This document shows positions 39,216 through 50,461 of a stretch of DNA of 64,000 nt, piece after piece. Source of the DNA: Variovorax sp. Root318D1 (GTDB taxonomy: Bacteria > Pseudomonadota > Gammaproteobacteria > Burkholderiales > Burkholderiaceae_C); assembly GCF_001424835.1 (NCBI RefSeq), contig NZ_LMCQ01000003.1, positions 53,516 to 117,515 on the forward strand, written 5' to 3'. Below the pieces are notes generated by a model. That model did no database searches and had not been told where the DNA came from. It saw nothing but the letters and a program-made list of their open reading frames with translations. The stretch's first letter is position 1. Each line of letters opens with the position of its first letter. Position numbers and translations under genes: made by a program.

Positions 39216-40085
39216 ATGGAAACCCAGCTGGTCGAACTGGATCTGGCCGACTGGAACGCGGCCACGCCCAACGAGGCGTGGATCGCGGCGCTCGAGGCTG
39301 GCAAGGTGCTGTACTTTCCGCGACTGGGCTTCGAACTGCTGCCGGAAGAGCGCAGCCTGCTGACGCCCAGCCTGCTGTCTCCCGACGTGCGCAACATCAG
39401 CCTCGATGCCAACGGCCACATCAAGGGAGTGGCGGGCGACGAGCAGGTGCAGCGCGCTGCTGAGGCGATGGTAGGGCGCTTTCGCGCGCAGGCACAGCAA
39501 CTCATCCACGGCCTGCTGCCGCACTACACGCCGGCCTTGCGACTGGCGCCGACCAGCTACCGGCCCGCGCAGGTCGAAACACGCGTGCAGTCGTGGCGTG
39601 CCGACGACCGCCGCCTGCATGTTGATGCGTTTCCTTCGCGGCCCAACTACGGCGAGCGAATCCTTCGCGTGTTCACCAACGTGAATCCCGATGGCGCGCC
39701 GCGGGTGTGGCGCGTGGGCGAGCCCTTCGAGGACATCGCCAGGCGTTTCCTGCCGCGCGCCAAGCCCTATGTGCGCTGGCAAGCGAAGCTGCTGCAGGCG
39801 CTGCACGTGACCAAGTCGTTCCGCAGCGAGTACGACCACCTGATGCTGCAGCTGCACGACGGAATGAAGTCGGACATGGCCTACCAGGAAAAATCGCCGC
39901 AGGAGAAGGCGGAGTTCCCGCCAGGTTCGGTGTGGGTGTGCTTTTCCGACCAAACCTCGCACGCCGTGATGGCGGGGCAGTACATGCTCGAGCAGACCCT
40001 TCATCTGCCCGCAGCGAAGCAATACAATCCAGATTCGAGCCCGCTCGCCATCCTGAGCCGGCTGACCGGACGTACCCTCGTCTGA
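39216..40085 (+). CDS. kdoO: Kdo hydroxylase (3-deoxy-D-manno-oct-2-ulosonic acid 3-hydroxylase family)
   Basis: Fe(II)/2-oxoglutarate/O2-dependent enzyme family that hydroxylates Kdo in lipopolysaccharide to give Ko, known from Burkholderia and Yersinia. 289 aa. Putative iron ligands are His135 and Asp137 (LHVDAFPSRP) and His249 (DQTSHAVMAGQ); QLHDGMKSDMAYQEKSPQE is typical of the family. No signal peptide or membrane segment, consistent with action on the cytoplasmic face. It starts 5 bp after carB, away from the lpx and kds genes, and is followed by a terminator. Confidence 0.85.
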   Translation: METQLVELDLADWNAATPNEAWIAALEAGKVLYFPRLGFELLPEERSLLTPSLLSPDVRNISLDANGHIKGVAGDEQVQRAAEAMVGRFRAQAQQLIHGLLPHYTPALRLAPTSYRPAQVETRVQSWRADDRRLHVDAFPSRPNYGERILRVFTNVNPDGAPRVWRVGEPFEDIARRFLPRAKPYVRWQAKLLQALHVTKSFRSEYDHLMLQLHDGMKSDMAYQEKSPQEKAEFPPGSVWVCFSDQTSHAVMAGQYMLEQTLHLPAAKQYNPDSSPLAILSRLTGRTLV

Positions 40086-40101
40086 TCCTTTCCCTCATCG
40101 A

Positions 40102-40134
40102 CCGCCGAACGGCAGCGTTCGGCGGTTTCGCTTT
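40102..40134 (+). terminator. Intrinsic terminator between kdoO and greA
   Basis: CCGCCGAACG (40102-40111), loop GCAG, CGTTCGGCGG (40116-40125), then TTTCGCTTT. The hairpin ends just before the ribosome-binding site of greA (GGAG at 40137-40140), so any greA transcript starting upstream must pass it. Confidence 0.85.
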
Positions 40135-40148
40135 ATGGAGAACCAAAC

Positions 40149-40625
40149 ATGGCGACCATTCCAATTACCAAGCGCGGAGCCGAGAAGCTGCGCGCTGAAT
40201 TGCATCAGCTCAAGACCGTGGACCGTCCCTGGGTCATCAATGCGATTTCCGAGGCCCGAGCGCAGGGCGACCTGAGCGAGAACGCCGAGTACGAAGTCGC
40301 CAAGGATCGCCAGGGCTTCATCGAAGGCCGCATCCAGGAAGTCGAGGGCAAGCTCTCGGCCGCGCAGATCATCGACCCGACCGAGCTCGACGCCGGCGGC
40401 AAGGTGGTGTTCGGCTCCACGGTCGAGCTCGAGGAAGAAGAATCTGGCGACGCCGTCAAATACCAGATCGTCGGGGAGGACGAAGCCGACCTGAAGCTGG
40501 GCCTCATCAACATCTCCAGCCCGATCGCGCGTGCGCTCATCGGCAAGGAAGAGGGCGACGTTGCGGAAGTGCAGGCCCCGGGCGGCCTCAAGCGGTACGA
40601 GATCGTCGCGGTCCGCTACCTCTGA
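40149..40625 (+). CDS. greA: Transcription elongation factor GreA
   Basis: Rescues stalled RNA polymerase by stimulating cleavage of the nascent RNA in the secondary channel. 158 aa: N-terminal coiled coil (about 1-75) with the acidic tip [14 protein letters not shown], and a C-terminal FKBP-like domain (about 80-158) ending in [23 protein letters not shown] is the family start. DUF4149 gene follows by 13 bp. Confidence 0.98.
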   Translation: MATIPITKRGAEKLRAELHQLKTVDRPWVINAISEARAQGDLSENAEYEVAKDRQGFIEGRIQEVEGKLSAAQIIDPTELDAGGKVVFGSTVELEEEESGDAVKYQIVGEDEADLKLGLINISSPIARALIGKEEGDVAEVQAPGGLKRYEIVAVRYL

Positions 40626-40638
40626 CCTGCCGCGCCGC

Positions 40639-41064
40639 ATGAAAGACCGCCTCGCGCTGCTGCTGGCCGCCTTCTGGTGGGGCAGTCTCACGACGATCGG
40701 TTTCGTCGTGGTGCCAATGCTGTTCTCGAAGCTTGGCAATCCCGCTGTCGCGGGCAATTTTGCCGGCCAGCTGTTCGAGGCGCAGAGCTGGATCGCCATC
40801 GGCTGCGGCCTGCTGCTCCTGGTTCATTTCAGGACGAAGATGGACGAGCGCATCGACAGCGCCTCGATGGGCGCGATCTTTCTGATATTGGCCGCACTGC
40901 TGCTGGCGCTGCTCCAGCAATATGCCGTGGCGCCCCGCATTCTGGCGCGCGACAACCTCAAGCTGTGGCACGCCGTGGGAAGCGGTATGTACCTGGTTCA
41001 GTGGCTCTGCGCCGGTGTGTTGCTGTGGCGCATGGGCGCTGTCAGGGCGCCCACGGCAGGCTGA
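40639..41064 (+). CDS. DUF4149-family membrane protein
   Basis: 141 aa with four predicted membrane helices (near residues 5-28, 45-64, 77-96 and 112-133). LLAAFWWGSLTTIGFVVVPMLF is typical of DUF4149, a family of unknown function that is commonly next to greA in betaproteobacteria. The ATG at 40639 is 13 bp after greA, so the two are probably co-transcribed. Confidence 0.83.
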   Translation: MKDRLALLLAAFWWGSLTTIGFVVVPMLFSKLGNPAVAGNFAGQLFEAQSWIAIGCGLLLLVHFRTKMDERIDSASMGAIFLILAALLLALLQQYAVAPRILARDNLKLWHAVGSGMYLVQWLCAGVLLWRMGAVRAPTAG

Positions 41065-41110
41065 AGCGGGGCGGCAGGACAGGCTGTGTCCCGCCCGCCA
41101 ACCCCTCAGT

Positions 41111-41851
41111 TCATTCTTTCCAGAACTTCGCGACCCAGCTCGCAGGTCGGATAAAGCGAAAAGTCCGGTTGCGACGGCCCGCCAGCGCATCGGGCGGGTT
41201 GCATTCGCCATGGAACACCATGATGCGTGCGCCCTCGGGCACGAAGGGCTCTTCCCAGTAGTTGGTCGGCCACATGGGTATGCCGTGGTACTTGAAGCTT
41301 GGGCACCAGGCCGTGGGCCAGTAGGAGAGCTTGCCCTGCTTGTGCAGCATGTCGGACAGGTAGGCCTGCTCGTTGCGGTATTCGGCCTGCACCTTGTCCA
41401 TGTTGTCGCGAAAATACGCCAGCACGTCGGCATGGGCGCCCAGTTCGAAGCGATACACCGATGAATTTCCCGTGATCCGCTCGCGGCGCCAGGGGCGCGC
41501 ATAGTCGTGAATGATCAGGAATTCGCCGGGCTGCTCGAAGAAGGCATCGAGGCTGCCCACGACCACCACGTCCACGTCCAGGAAGAGGGCGGTGCCGCGC
41601 AGGCCATGCAGGTCCTTTTCGAAGGTCGTGAGCTTCTTCCACGCGCCGTCGCGCTGGCCGGGCGCCAGCTGCAGGTTCAGCGGCGGAATCGGCAGGCACG
41701 TCACTTCGGGGCGGACGCCGGTGCCGTCGTCCGTCAGGCACACGAACTTGAAGTCGCCGCTGAGATTGCGGCGCACCATCGCGTAGAGGCGGTTGACGTA
41801 TTCGGGGCCGTATTTGGTGCCCCACTTCATGCAGAGAATGTGGCGTGTCAC
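41111..41851 (-). CDS. Predicted glycosyltransferase
   Basis: 246 aa, GT-A-like. [25 protein letters not shown] opens the protein in two parts, the metal-binding DxD is in [11 protein letters not shown], and acceptor-side features include [10 protein letters not shown] and MVFHGECNP. Similar proteins are annotated as glycosyltransferases of unknown acceptor. Start choice: GTG at 41851 has GGATTGAG 5 bp upstream; TTG at 41860, overlapping the yhbY stop, is the alternative. It follows yhbY on the minus strand and converges with the greA operon. No lipopolysaccharide or glycan cluster is adjacent. Confidence 0.75.
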   Translation of the reverse strand: MTRHILCMKWGTKYGPEYVNRLYAMVRRNLSGDFKFVCLTDDGTGVRPEVTCLPIPPLNLQLAPGQRDGAWKKLTTFEKDLHGLRGTALFLDVDVVVVGSLDAFFEQPGEFLIIHDYARPWRRERITGNSSVYRFELGAHADVLAYFRDNMDKVQAEYRNEQAYLSDMLHKQGKLSYWPTAWCPSFKYHGIPMWPTNYWEEPFVPEGARIMVFHGECNPPDALAGRRNRTFRFIRPASWVAKFWKE

Positions 41852-41856
41852 CCAGC

Positions 41857-42336
41857 TCAATCCGACTGGTTGCGCTTCTTGGCCGAGAGCGGTCGCTTCG
41901 CCTTGGCGCGCTTGATGGTGCCGCCGGGGGTGAGGCGCTGGTTGCCGAGCACGCGCAGGGTCTTGATTTCGGGGCGCTGGCCGCCGCGCTTGCTGTACTT
42001 CAGTACCTTGATGTCGCGCGGGCCGGGCATGCGGTCTTCGTCGACCACGCGCTCTTTTTCAGGTTTCGGACGCCACAGCACCAGCAGCTTGCCGATGTGC
42101 TGGATGGGCGCTGCGTCGAGCTCCTCGGCCAGTTCGCGCAGCATGGCGTCACGGGCCAGGCGGTCGTCGGAAAAGACTCGCACCTTGATGAGGCCATGGG
42201 CCTTGAGCGCCGCGTCGGCTTCTTTTTTAACGGCAGGGGTCAGCCCGTCTCCACCGACCATGACGATCGGATCCAGGTGGTGAGCTTCGGCGCGGTGCAC
42301 CTTGCGCTCGGCAGGGGTAAGTTGAATGGCGGGCAT
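41857..42336 (-). CDS. yhbY: YhbY-family RNA-binding protein
   Basis: 159 aa with one CRS1-YhbY domain (about residues 3-95): [28 protein letters not shown] in parts, then [11 protein letters not shown] and LLVLWRP. E. coli YhbY associates with the pre-50S ribosome. The extra C-terminal 60 residues are basic ([30 protein letters not shown]) and common in betaproteobacteria. The ATG at 42336 is divergent from rlmE across 90 bp, the usual yhbY/rlmE-ftsH arrangement. Confidence 0.93.
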   Translation of the reverse strand: MPAIQLTPAERKVHRAEAHHLDPIVMVGGDGLTPAVKKEADAALKAHGLIKVRVFSDDRLARDAMLRELAEELDAAPIQHIGKLLVLWRPKPEKERVVDEDRMPGPRDIKVLKYSKRGGQRPEIKTLRVLGNQRLTPGGTIKRAKAKRPLSAKKRNQSD

Positions 42337-42426
42337 CCCCGTATTATCGAGGGTAGAAAGCATCCTCTCGAACCGCCCGGCCGCTTCCAAGGCGAATACC
42401 GCAGCGCGAAGCACGAGAGGCTCCCC

Positions 42427-43095
42427 ATGAGCACCAAGGCGAAAAGCAAAAAAGTCAACAAAGCGTGGCTGCACGACCACATCAACGATCCGTACGTCAA
42501 GCTGGCCACGCGGGAGGGGTACCGCGCACGGGCGGCCTACAAACTGAAGGAAATCGATGAATCACTGGGCCTGGTCAAACCGGGCCAGCTGGTGGTCGAC
42601 CTGGGCTCCACGCCCGGTGCCTGGAGCCAGTACCTGCGGCGGCGCATGTCGCCTGGCGGCGCCGCGGCCGGCGAACTGAACGGCACCATCATCGCGCTCG
42701 ACATGCTGCCGATGGAACCGATCGAGGGCGTGACCTTCCTGCAGGGCGACTTCCGCGAGGCGGAGCTGCTGCAACAGGTGCTGGGCGTGCTGGCGGGCCG
42801 CAAGGCCGACCTGGTGGTGTCCGACATGGCGCCCAACCTGTCGGGCATCCATTCGGCAGACGCCGCACGCGTAGCCCACCTGATCGAGCTTGCAATCGAT
42901 TTCGCCCAGCACCATCTGAAGCCGGAAGGGGCGCTGGTCGCCAAGCTTTTCCATGGCAGTGGCTATGACGAGCTGGTGAAGCTGTTCAAGGCGAATTTCC
43001 GCACGGTCAAGCCTTTCAAACCCAAGGCTTCGCGCGACAAATCGTCGGAAACCTTTCTCGTTGGCATGGGTCTGAAAGCCCAGGAAACGCCTTGA
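42427..43095 (+). CDS. rlmE: 23S rRNA U2552 2'-O-methyltransferase (FtsJ/RrmJ)
   Basis: Methylates U2552 of 23S rRNA late in 50S assembly. 222 aa Rossmann-fold methyltransferase. [13 protein letters not shown], the SAM motif [40 protein letters not shown] and the KDKE tetrad positions (Lys in AYKL, Asp in SDMAP, Lys in AKLFHG, Glu in SSETF) are present. It is separated from ftsH by 178 bp with an inverted repeat. Confidence 0.96.
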   Translation: MSTKAKSKKVNKAWLHDHINDPYVKLATREGYRARAAYKLKEIDESLGLVKPGQLVVDLGSTPGAWSQYLRRRMSPGGAAAGELNGTIIALDMLPMEPIEGVTFLQGDFREAELLQQVLGVLAGRKADLVVSDMAPNLSGIHSADAARVAHLIELAIDFAQHHLKPEGALVAKLFHGSGYDELVKLFKANFRTVKPFKPKASRDKSSETFLVGMGLKAQETP

Positions 43096-43147
43096 TACCT
43101 TGATGCCGGAGGCCCTGGCAGGGCGCCAACCAGGCGCAAACCCTTAT

Positions 43148-43191
43148 CAAGCTATGGCTGCTTTAGGGAAATGCCCGCTTTTCGTAGCTTG
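43148..43191 (+). repeat. Inverted repeat upstream of ftsH
   Basis: CAAGCTA at 43148-43154 and TAGCTTG at 43185-43191 form a perfect 7-bp stem with a 30-nt loop, 83 bp before the ftsH start. It may be a leftover of a dispersed palindrome or a control site. I see no clear promoter. Confidence 0.4.
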
Positions 43192-43273
43192 AAAAGCCTA
43201 AAATGGGGCGCAATTGCGTATCCATAGCGCGTTCTTTCACAATCTTGTCACGCGCTTTCGACTGGAGCTTCGT

Positions 43274-45190
43274 TTGAACAATCAGTGGTTTTCCAAAGTT
43301 GCCGTATGGCTCGTCATCGCCATGGTGTTGTTCACTGTGTTCAAGCAGTTCGACACCCGTGGCGGCGTCGGCTCAGGGGCGGTGAGCTATTCGGAGTTCC
43401 TGGATCAGGTCCGAAACAACCAGATCAAGAGCGCCATCATTCCTGAAGGCGCCGGCGGCGGAGAAATCGTCGCCGTCACCAACGACGATCGCAAGATCCG
43501 AACAACCGCCACCGTGCTCGACCGCGGCCTGGTCGGCGACTTGATCGACCACAACGTCAAGTTTGACGTCAAGCCGCGCGAAGAAGGCTCGCTCCTCATG
43601 ACGCTCTTGGTGAGCTGGGGCCCGATGCTGCTCTTGATCGGCGTCTGGATCTACTTCATGCGCCAGATGCAGGGCGGCGGCAAGGGCGGGGCGTTCAGCT
43701 TCGGCAAGAGCAAGGCCCGCATGATGGACGAAAACAACAACACGGTTACTTTCGCCGACGTCGCAGGCTGCGACGAGGCCAAGGAAGAAGTCCGTGAAGT
43801 CGTCGACTTCCTGAAAGACCCGCAGCGCTTCCAGAAACTAGGCGGCCGCATCCCGCGCGGCTTGCTGCTGGTCGGCCCTCCGGGTACCGGCAAGACCTTG
43901 CTGGCCAAGTCGATCGCCGGCGAAGCCAAGGTTCCGTTCTTCTCGATCTCGGGTTCCGACTTCGTCGAAATGTTCGTTGGCGTGGGCGCTGCCCGCGTGC
44001 GCGACATGTTCGAAAACGCCAAGAAGAACGCTCCCTGCATCATCTTCATCGACGAAATCGATGCAGTGGGCCGCCAGCGCGGTGCCGGCCTGGGTGGCGG
44101 CAACGACGAACGCGAACAAACCTTGAACCAGATGCTGGTCGAGATGGACGGTTTCGAAACCAACCTTGGTGTGATCGTGGTGGCAGCCACCAACCGCCCC
44201 GACATCCTGGACGCCGCGTTGCTGCGCCCCGGCCGCTTCGACCGCCAGGTGTATGTCACGCTGCCCGACATCCGCGGCCGCGAGCAGATCCTCGCCGTCC
44301 ACATGCGCAAGGTGCCGTTGGGCCAGGACGTGAACCCGAGCGTGATCGCGCGCGGCACGCCCGGCATGTCCGGCGCCGATCTGGCCAACCTCTGCAACGA
44401 AGCCGCCCTGATGGCCGCACGCCGCAATGCGCGCGTGGTCGAAATGCAGGACTTCGAAAAGGCCAAGGACAAGATCTTCATGGGCCCCGAGCGCAAGAGC
44501 ATGGTCATGCCCGAGGAAGAGCGCCGCAACACGGCCTATCACGAGTCCGGCCACGCCCTCATCGGCAAGCTGCTGCCCAAGTGCGACCCGGTCCACAAGG
44601 TCACGATCATTCCGCGCGGCCGCGCCCTGGGCGTGACCATGAGCCTGCCGGCACAAGACCGCTACAGCTACGACCGCGAGTACATGCTGAACCAGATCAG
44701 CATGCTGTTCGGCGGCCGCATTGCCGAAGAAGTGTTCATGCATCAGATGACCACCGGCGCTAGCAACGACTTCGAGCGCGCAACCTCCATCGCCCGCGAC
44801 ATGGTCACGCGTTACGGCATGACCGACGCCCTGGGCCCGATGGTCTACGCCGAGAACGAAGGCGAAGTGTTCCTCGGCCGCTCGGTCACCAAGACCACGA
44901 ACATGAGCGAGCAGACCATGGAAAAGGTCGATGCCGAAGTTCGCCGCATCATCGACGAGCAGTACGCCCTGGCGCGCCGCCTCATCGAGGAGAACAGCGA
45001 CAAGATGCACACCATGGCCAAGGCCCTGCTCGAGTGGGAAACCATCGACAGCGAGCAGCTCGACGACATCATGGCAGGCCGCGCACCGCGTCCGCCCAAG
45101 GACTGGACGCCGCGCACCCCCCCTTCGGGCAGTGGCGGCAGCGGCGGCACGCCGGCGGTCAATCCGGATCCGGCGCCCACAGTTGCCTGA
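43274..45190 (+). CDS. ftsH: ATP-dependent zinc metalloprotease FtsH
   Basis: Inner-membrane AAA protease that degrades misfolded membrane proteins and regulators, including LpxC in E. coli. 638 aa: two membrane helices (about 5-24 and 100-121) around a periplasmic domain, AAA module with Walker A GPPGTGKT (201-208) and Walker [10 protein letters not shown], then the zinc site HESGH (His423, Glu424, His427). The start is TTG at 43274 with GGAG 6 bp upstream; a longer frame from 43214 lacks a site and adds unrelated residues. The C-terminal tail is Gly/Pro-rich. Confidence 0.97.
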   Translation: MNNQWFSKVAVWLVIAMVLFTVFKQFDTRGGVGSGAVSYSEFLDQVRNNQIKSAIIPEGAGGGEIVAVTNDDRKIRTTATVLDRGLVGDLIDHNVKFDVKPREEGSLLMTLLVSWGPMLLLIGVWIYFMRQMQGGGKGGAFSFGKSKARMMDENNNTVTFADVAGCDEAKEEVREVVDFLKDPQRFQKLGGRIPRGLLLVGPPGTGKTLLAKSIAGEAKVPFFSISGSDFVEMFVGVGAARVRDMFENAKKNAPCIIFIDEIDAVGRQRGAGLGGGNDEREQTLNQMLVEMDGFETNLGVIVVAATNRPDILDAALLRPGRFDRQVYVTLPDIRGREQILAVHMRKVPLGQDVNPSVIARGTPGMSGADLANLCNEAALMAARRNARVVEMQDFEKAKDKIFMGPERKSMVMPEEERRNTAYHESGHALIGKLLPKCDPVHKVTIIPRGRALGVTMSLPAQDRYSYDREYMLNQISMLFGGRIAEEVFMHQMTTGASNDFERATSIARDMVTRYGMTDALGPMVYAENEGEVFLGRSVTKTTNMSEQTMEKVDAEVRRIIDEQYALARRLIEENSDKMHTMAKALLEWETIDSEQLDDIMAGRAPRPPKDWTPRTPPSGSGGSGGTPAVNPDPAPTVA

Positions 45191-45212
45191 AGTGCAACCG
45201 GCGTCAAACAGC

Positions 45213-45235
45213 AACGGGGCCCTGGGCCCCGTTTT
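45213..45235 (+). terminator. Intrinsic terminator/attenuator after ftsH
   Basis: AACGGGGCCC and GGGCCCCGTT form a nearly loopless stem followed by a short T-run, 23 bp after ftsH and 16 bp before folP. Partial read-through into folP is likely. Confidence 0.7.
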
Positions 45236-45250
45236 CGATGAAGGTGCCGA

Positions 45251-46123
45251 ATGACGAAGGCCCCTGCAACCGTGTGGCAGACGGCGCGCTTTGCCATCGA
45301 TCTGGCGCAGCCGCGCGTGATGGGCATCGTCAACGTCACCCCGGATTCCTTTTCCGACGGCGGGGCGCATGCTTCCACAGAGGCTGCGCTGCGCCATTGC
45401 GAGCAGTTGCTGAAAGAGGGCGCCGACATCCTCGATATCGGCGGCGAATCGACCCGACCGGGCAGCCCGCCCGTGCCGCTCGACGCTGAATTGGCGCGCG
45501 TGCTGCCCGTGGTGCGTGAAGCGGTCAAGCTCAACGTGCCGGTGTCCGTCGATACCTACAAACCGGAAGTGATGCAGGCGGTGCTCGATCTGGGCGCCGA
45601 CATCATCAACGACGTCTGGGCGCTGCGGCAGCCCGGTGCGCGCGAAGCCGTGGCCGCGCATCCGTCATGCGGCATCTGCCTGATGCACATGCACCGCGAT
45701 CCGCAGACCATGCAGGCTGCGCCAATGCAGGGCGACGTGGTGCCCGAGGTGCTGTCGTTCTGGGCGCAGCAGGTGGCGCAGCTCCGGGCGCTGAAGGTCG
45801 ATCCCTCGCGCATCACGCTGGACCCGGGCATTGGTTTCGGCAAGACCGTGGCGCAGAATTTTTCCCTGCTGGCGCGGCAGCGAGAATTGCTGGGAGCCGG
45901 CTTTCCGCTGCTGCTGGGCTGGTCCCGCAAGTCGTCGATCGGCGCGGTGAGCGGCATTGAGATTGCCAGCGGGCGCATCGTGCCCAGCGTGGTGGCTGCG
46001 GTGCTTGCGGTAGAGCGCGGCGCGGCTGTCGTGCGGGTGCACGATGTGCGCGAAACCGTGTCGGCACTCGCCGTGTGGCGCGCCATGAAGGCCGAAGAGC
46101 CGCATACCGATCTGCAAGTTTGA
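45251..46123 (+). CDS. folP: Dihydropteroate synthase
   Basis: Condenses 4-aminobenzoate with dihydropterin pyrophosphate in folate synthesis; the sulfonamide target. 290 aa TIM barrel. [49 protein letters not shown] and GWSRKSSIG are the family's pterin and pyrophosphate contacts. It lies between ftsH and glmM, the standard order. Confidence 0.98.
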   Translation: MTKAPATVWQTARFAIDLAQPRVMGIVNVTPDSFSDGGAHASTEAALRHCEQLLKEGADILDIGGESTRPGSPPVPLDAELARVLPVVREAVKLNVPVSVDTYKPEVMQAVLDLGADIINDVWALRQPGAREAVAAHPSCGICLMHMHRDPQTMQAAPMQGDVVPEVLSFWAQQVAQLRALKVDPSRITLDPGIGFGKTVAQNFSLLARQRELLGAGFPLLLGWSRKSSIGAVSGIEIASGRIVPSVVAAVLAVERGAAVVRVHDVRETVSALAVWRAMKAEEPHTDLQV

Positions 46124-46149
46124 CAAGATCAACAACAAGAGGATATCCC

Positions 46150-47489
<1,340 letters not shown>

Positions 47490-47493
<4 letters not shown>

Positions 47494-47969
47494 TCGAGGT
47501 CGTTCTCGTCGATTACCGCAACGCCGCGCACGCGGCTGCGCTGGTCGATCTGCTCGACAGCTATGCACGCGATCCCGCCGGCGGCGGCACGCCGCTCGAT
47601 GCCAGCGTGCGCGCCGGGCTGCCCGCGGCATTGGCCGCGCGGCCGCAAGCCTTCAGCGTGCTCGCTTACGACGGTGCGCAGCCCGTCGGCCTTATCAACT
47701 GCATCGAAGGTTTTTCGACCTTTGCCTGCAAGCCGCTGGTCAATGTGCATGACGTGGTCGTGCTGGCCAGCCATCGCGGGCAGCGGGTTGCGCAACGCAT
47801 GTTCGAACGGGTGGAGCAAGAAGCCCGTGCGCGTGGCGCCTGCAAGCTCACGCTCGAAGTGCTCTCAGGCAATGTGCCTGCGCTACGCAGCTACGAGCGC
47901 GAAGGGTTCATCGGCTATCAGCTCGACCCTGCGTTCGGGCACGCGGTGTTTTTGCAGAAGAAGCTCTGA
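47490..47969 (+). CDS. GNAT-family N-acetyltransferase
   Basis: 159 aa, one Gcn5-related acetyltransferase domain. The acetyl-CoA loop is [22 protein letters not shown], with the V..R/Q-x-x-G/A pattern as RGQRVA, and the closing [19 protein letters not shown] is typical. It is translationally coupled to glmM by an ATGA overlap, which hints at co-expression, but the acceptor (protein, amine or antibiotic) cannot be told. Confidence 0.87.
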
Positions 47970-48018
47970 AAAAGAAAAAGGGCCGGGGCGCGTTTGGCGC
48001 CGTCGGCCCTCACCCCGA

Positions 48019-48040
48019 CCCTCTCCCCGAGGGGAGAGGG
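48019..48040. repeat. GC-rich palindrome in a convergent intergenic gap
   Basis: CCCTCTCCCC, GA, GGGGAGAGGG: a perfect 10-bp stem with a 2-nt centre, between the convergent GNAT and acyl-CoA dehydrogenase genes. The surrounding CCCTCACCCCGACCCTCTCC has the look of a REP-like dispersed palindrome and could act as a bidirectional terminator. Confidence 0.6.
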
Positions 48041-48051
48041 AGTAAGACAGA

Positions 48052-49323
48052 TCAGAAGCGCGTAACGGGCGCTTCGGCGTCGGTCTTGCTGGGCGCGTAC
48101 TTGCCCAACTCCCATTTGGCAATCGCATTGCGGTGCACTTCGTCCGGGCCGTCCGCAAAGCGCAACGTGCGTGCACCGGCATAGGCGTAGGCCAGCGGAA
48201 AGTCGTCGCTCATGCCGCCGCCGCCATGCACCTGCATGGCCCAGTCGATCACCTGGCAGGCCATGCTCGGCGCCACTACCTTGATCATCGCGATCTCGTT
48301 CTTCGCGACCTTGTTGCCGGCCACGTCCATCAGCCATGCGGCCTTGAGCGTGAGCAGGCGGGCCATGTCGATCTTGCAGCGCGCTTCGGCAATGCGCTCT
48401 TGCGTCACCGTCTGCGAAGCGACCGTCTTGCCAAAGGCCACCCTCGACGAGGCACGCTTGCACATCAGCTCGAGCGCGCGCTCGGCCAGGCCGATGAGGC
48501 GCATGCAGTGGTGAATGCGTCCCGGGCCAAGGCGGCCTTGGGCAATTTCAAAGCCGCGGCCTTCGCCGAGCAGGATGTTGTCGACCGGCACGCGCACGTT
48601 CTCGAAATACATCTCCACATGGCCGTGCGGCGCGTCGTCATAGCCCATCACGTTGAGCGGGCGCACGATGCGGATGCCCTTGGCGTCTGCCGGCACGATG
48701 ACCATGCTCTGCTGCGAATGCTTCGGCGCGTCAGGGTCGCTCTTGCCCATGGTGATGAACACGGCACAGCGCGGATCGGCGGCGCCCGAGATCCACCACT
48801 TGTGGCCGTTGATCACATACTCGTTGCCTTGGCGTTCGATGCGGGTCGAAATGTTGGTTGCGTCGCTCGAGGCAACGTCGGGTTCGGTCATTGCGAAGGC
48901 CGAGCGGATCTGGCCTTCGAGCAGCGGCTTGAGCCAGCGCGCCTTGATGGCTTCTGAGCCATAGCGGGCAATGGTCTCCATGTTGCCGGTGTCTGGCGCC
49001 GAGCAGTTGAAGGCTTCCGAGGCCCATGGCACGCGGCCCATGATCTCGGCCAGCGGTGCGTATTCCTGGTTCGTGAGGCCGGCGCCTTCATAACCCGAGG
49101 CCGAGGCACTGTCGACCGGCAGGAACAGGTTCCACAGTCCCTGGGCCTTGGCCTTCTCCTTGACCTTCTCGACGGTCTTGAGCGCGGTCCAGCGCTTGCC
49201 GGCGGCCGTGTTGGCGGCCAGTTCGGCCGAATACTCGGCTTCGGCCGGGTAGATGTGCTCGTCCATGAATGCGCTCACGCGCTTCTGGAGTTCCTTGGTT
49301 TTTGCCGAGTATTCGAAGTCCAT
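48052..49323 (-). CDS. Acyl-CoA dehydrogenase (ACAD10/11-like)
   Basis: 423 aa flavoenzyme. FAD and substrate regions include [53 protein letters not shown] and the C-terminal [34 protein letters not shown] (in parts). The long N-terminal helix and [18 protein letters not shown] match the ACAD11-like subgroup that acts on 4-hydroxy or long-chain substrates rather than SCAD/MCAD. It is the last gene of a minus-strand run and follows an APH-type kinase gene by 30 bp; in animals these two domains are fused in ACAD10/11. Confidence 0.9.
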   Translation of the reverse strand: MDFEYSAKTKELQKRVSAFMDEHIYPAEAEYSAELAANTAAGKRWTALKTVEKVKEKAKAQGLWNLFLPVDSASASGYEGAGLTNQEYAPLAEIMGRVPWASEAFNCSAPDTGNMETIARYGSEAIKARWLKPLLEGQIRSAFAMTEPDVASSDATNISTRIERQGNEYVINGHKWWISGAADPRCAVFITMGKSDPDAPKHSQQSMVIVPADAKGIRIVRPLNVMGYDDAPHGHVEMYFENVRVPVDNILLGEGRGFEIAQGRLGPGRIHHCMRLIGLAERALELMCKRASSRVAFGKTVASQTVTQERIAEARCKIDMARLLTLKAAWLMDVAGNKVAKNEIAMIKVVAPSMACQVIDWAMQVHGGGGMSDDFPLAYAYAGARTLRFADGPDEVHRNAIAKWELGKYAPSKTDAEAPVTRF

Positions 49324-49353
49324 CGTTTGTCTCCTGGTGGGGGTGTGGGGCAG

Positions 49354-50460
49354 CTACGCCTTTTGGGCAAACTGCCAGGCCATCTCGGCCATCGGTCGCG
49401 CGCCGCGGGCAGAGGCCACTGCTTGCTCGCTCGATGCGGTACCGGCCTCGACCCGCTTGGCAATGCCTTGCAGGATCGCGGCCATGCGGAACAGGTTGTA
49501 GGCCTGGTAGAAGTTCCAGTCCGGCGCCAGCGCCTCGGGCGTGGTGATGCGCGTGCGCTCGCAGTAGCGGCGGATGTATTCGCCTTCGGTGGGAATGCCC
49601 AGCGACGCGACATCCACGCCGCCGATGCCGCGGCCGGTGGTGGGAGGCATGTGCCAGGACATGCAGTGGTAGCTGAAGTCCGCCAGGGGATGGCCCAGCG
49701 TGGAGAGCTCCCAGTCGAGCACCGCGATGATCCGCGGCTCCGTGGCGTGGAACATCACGTTGTCCAGGCGGTAGTCGCCGTGCACGATCGAGACCTTGGT
49801 CTCGTCGCGCGCGCTCGCCGGCATGTGGGCGGGGAGCCAGTCGATCAGGCGCTCCATGGCCTCGATCGGCTGCGACAGTTCTCCGGCACCATCGGTCGAA
49901 GCCTTGTACTGTTTGCTCCAGCGGCCGATCTGCCGCTCGAAGTAGTTACCTGGCTTGCCGTAGTCCGCCAAACCGCGCTCCGTGAACTTCACTGTGTGCA
50001 GCGCCGCAATGACGCGGTTCATCTCGTCGTAGATGGCCGAGCGCTCTGCATTGCTCATGCCCGGCAGCGACTGGTCCCAGAGCACGCGGCCCTGCATGAA
50101 CTCCATCACGTAGAAGGCGCGGCCAATGATGGCTTCGTCCTCGCACAGGCAGTGCATGCGCGGCACGGGCACGTCAGTGCCGGCAAGGCCGCTCATGACC
50201 TTGAATTCGCGCTCCACCGCATGGGCCGACGGCAGCAGCTTGGCGACTGGGCCGGGCTTGGCGCGCATCACGTAGCTCTGCGTGGGCGTGACGAGCTTGT
50301 AGGTCGGGTTCGACTGGCCGCCCTTGAACATCTCCACAGTGAGCGGACCCTTGAAGCCATCGAGGTTCTTCTCGAGCCAGGCTGCGAGTGCGTCGACGTC
50401 GAAGGCGTGCTGCTGCGAAACCGCGCGGGTGCCGATGAAGTTGGAGAAGTCCTGGCTCAT
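49354..50460 (-). CDS. APH-type phosphotransferase (ACAD10/11 kinase-domain-like)
   Basis: 368 aa. The aminoglycoside-phosphotransferase/choline-kinase fold shows FKGGQSNPTYKL, the catalytic loop IVHGDYRLDNVMFH and the metal Asp in VLDWELSTLGHPLADFSYHC. These motifs match the kinase part of ACAD10/11 and LvaA-like proteins rather than antibiotic-resistance kinases. Its gene begins 1 bp after the stop of a Crp/Fnr regulator and precedes the acyl-CoA dehydrogenase. Likely substrate class: hydroxyacyl-CoA; this is inference from the pairing. Confidence 0.87.
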   Translation of the reverse strand: MSQDFSNFIGTRAVSQQHAFDVDALAAWLEKNLDGFKGPLTVEMFKGGQSNPTYKLVTPTQSYVMRAKPGPVAKLLPSAHAVEREFKVMSGLAGTDVPVPRMHCLCEDEAIIGRAFYVMEFMQGRVLWDQSLPGMSNAERSAIYDEMNRVIAALHTVKFTERGLADYGKPGNYFERQIGRWSKQYKASTDGAGELSQPIEAMERLIDWLPAHMPASARDETKVSIVHGDYRLDNVMFHATEPRIIAVLDWELSTLGHPLADFSYHCMSWHMPPTTGRGIGGVDVASLGIPTEGEYIRRYCERTRITTPEALAPDWNFYQAYNLFRMAAILQGIAKRVEAGTASSEQAVASARGARPMAEMAWQFAQKA

Positions 50461-50461
50461 G

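Noticed and set aside
49354..50460. Aminoglycoside resistance kinase
   Set aside because: The motifs and the neighbouring acyl-CoA dehydrogenase fit the ACAD10/11-type kinase group better.
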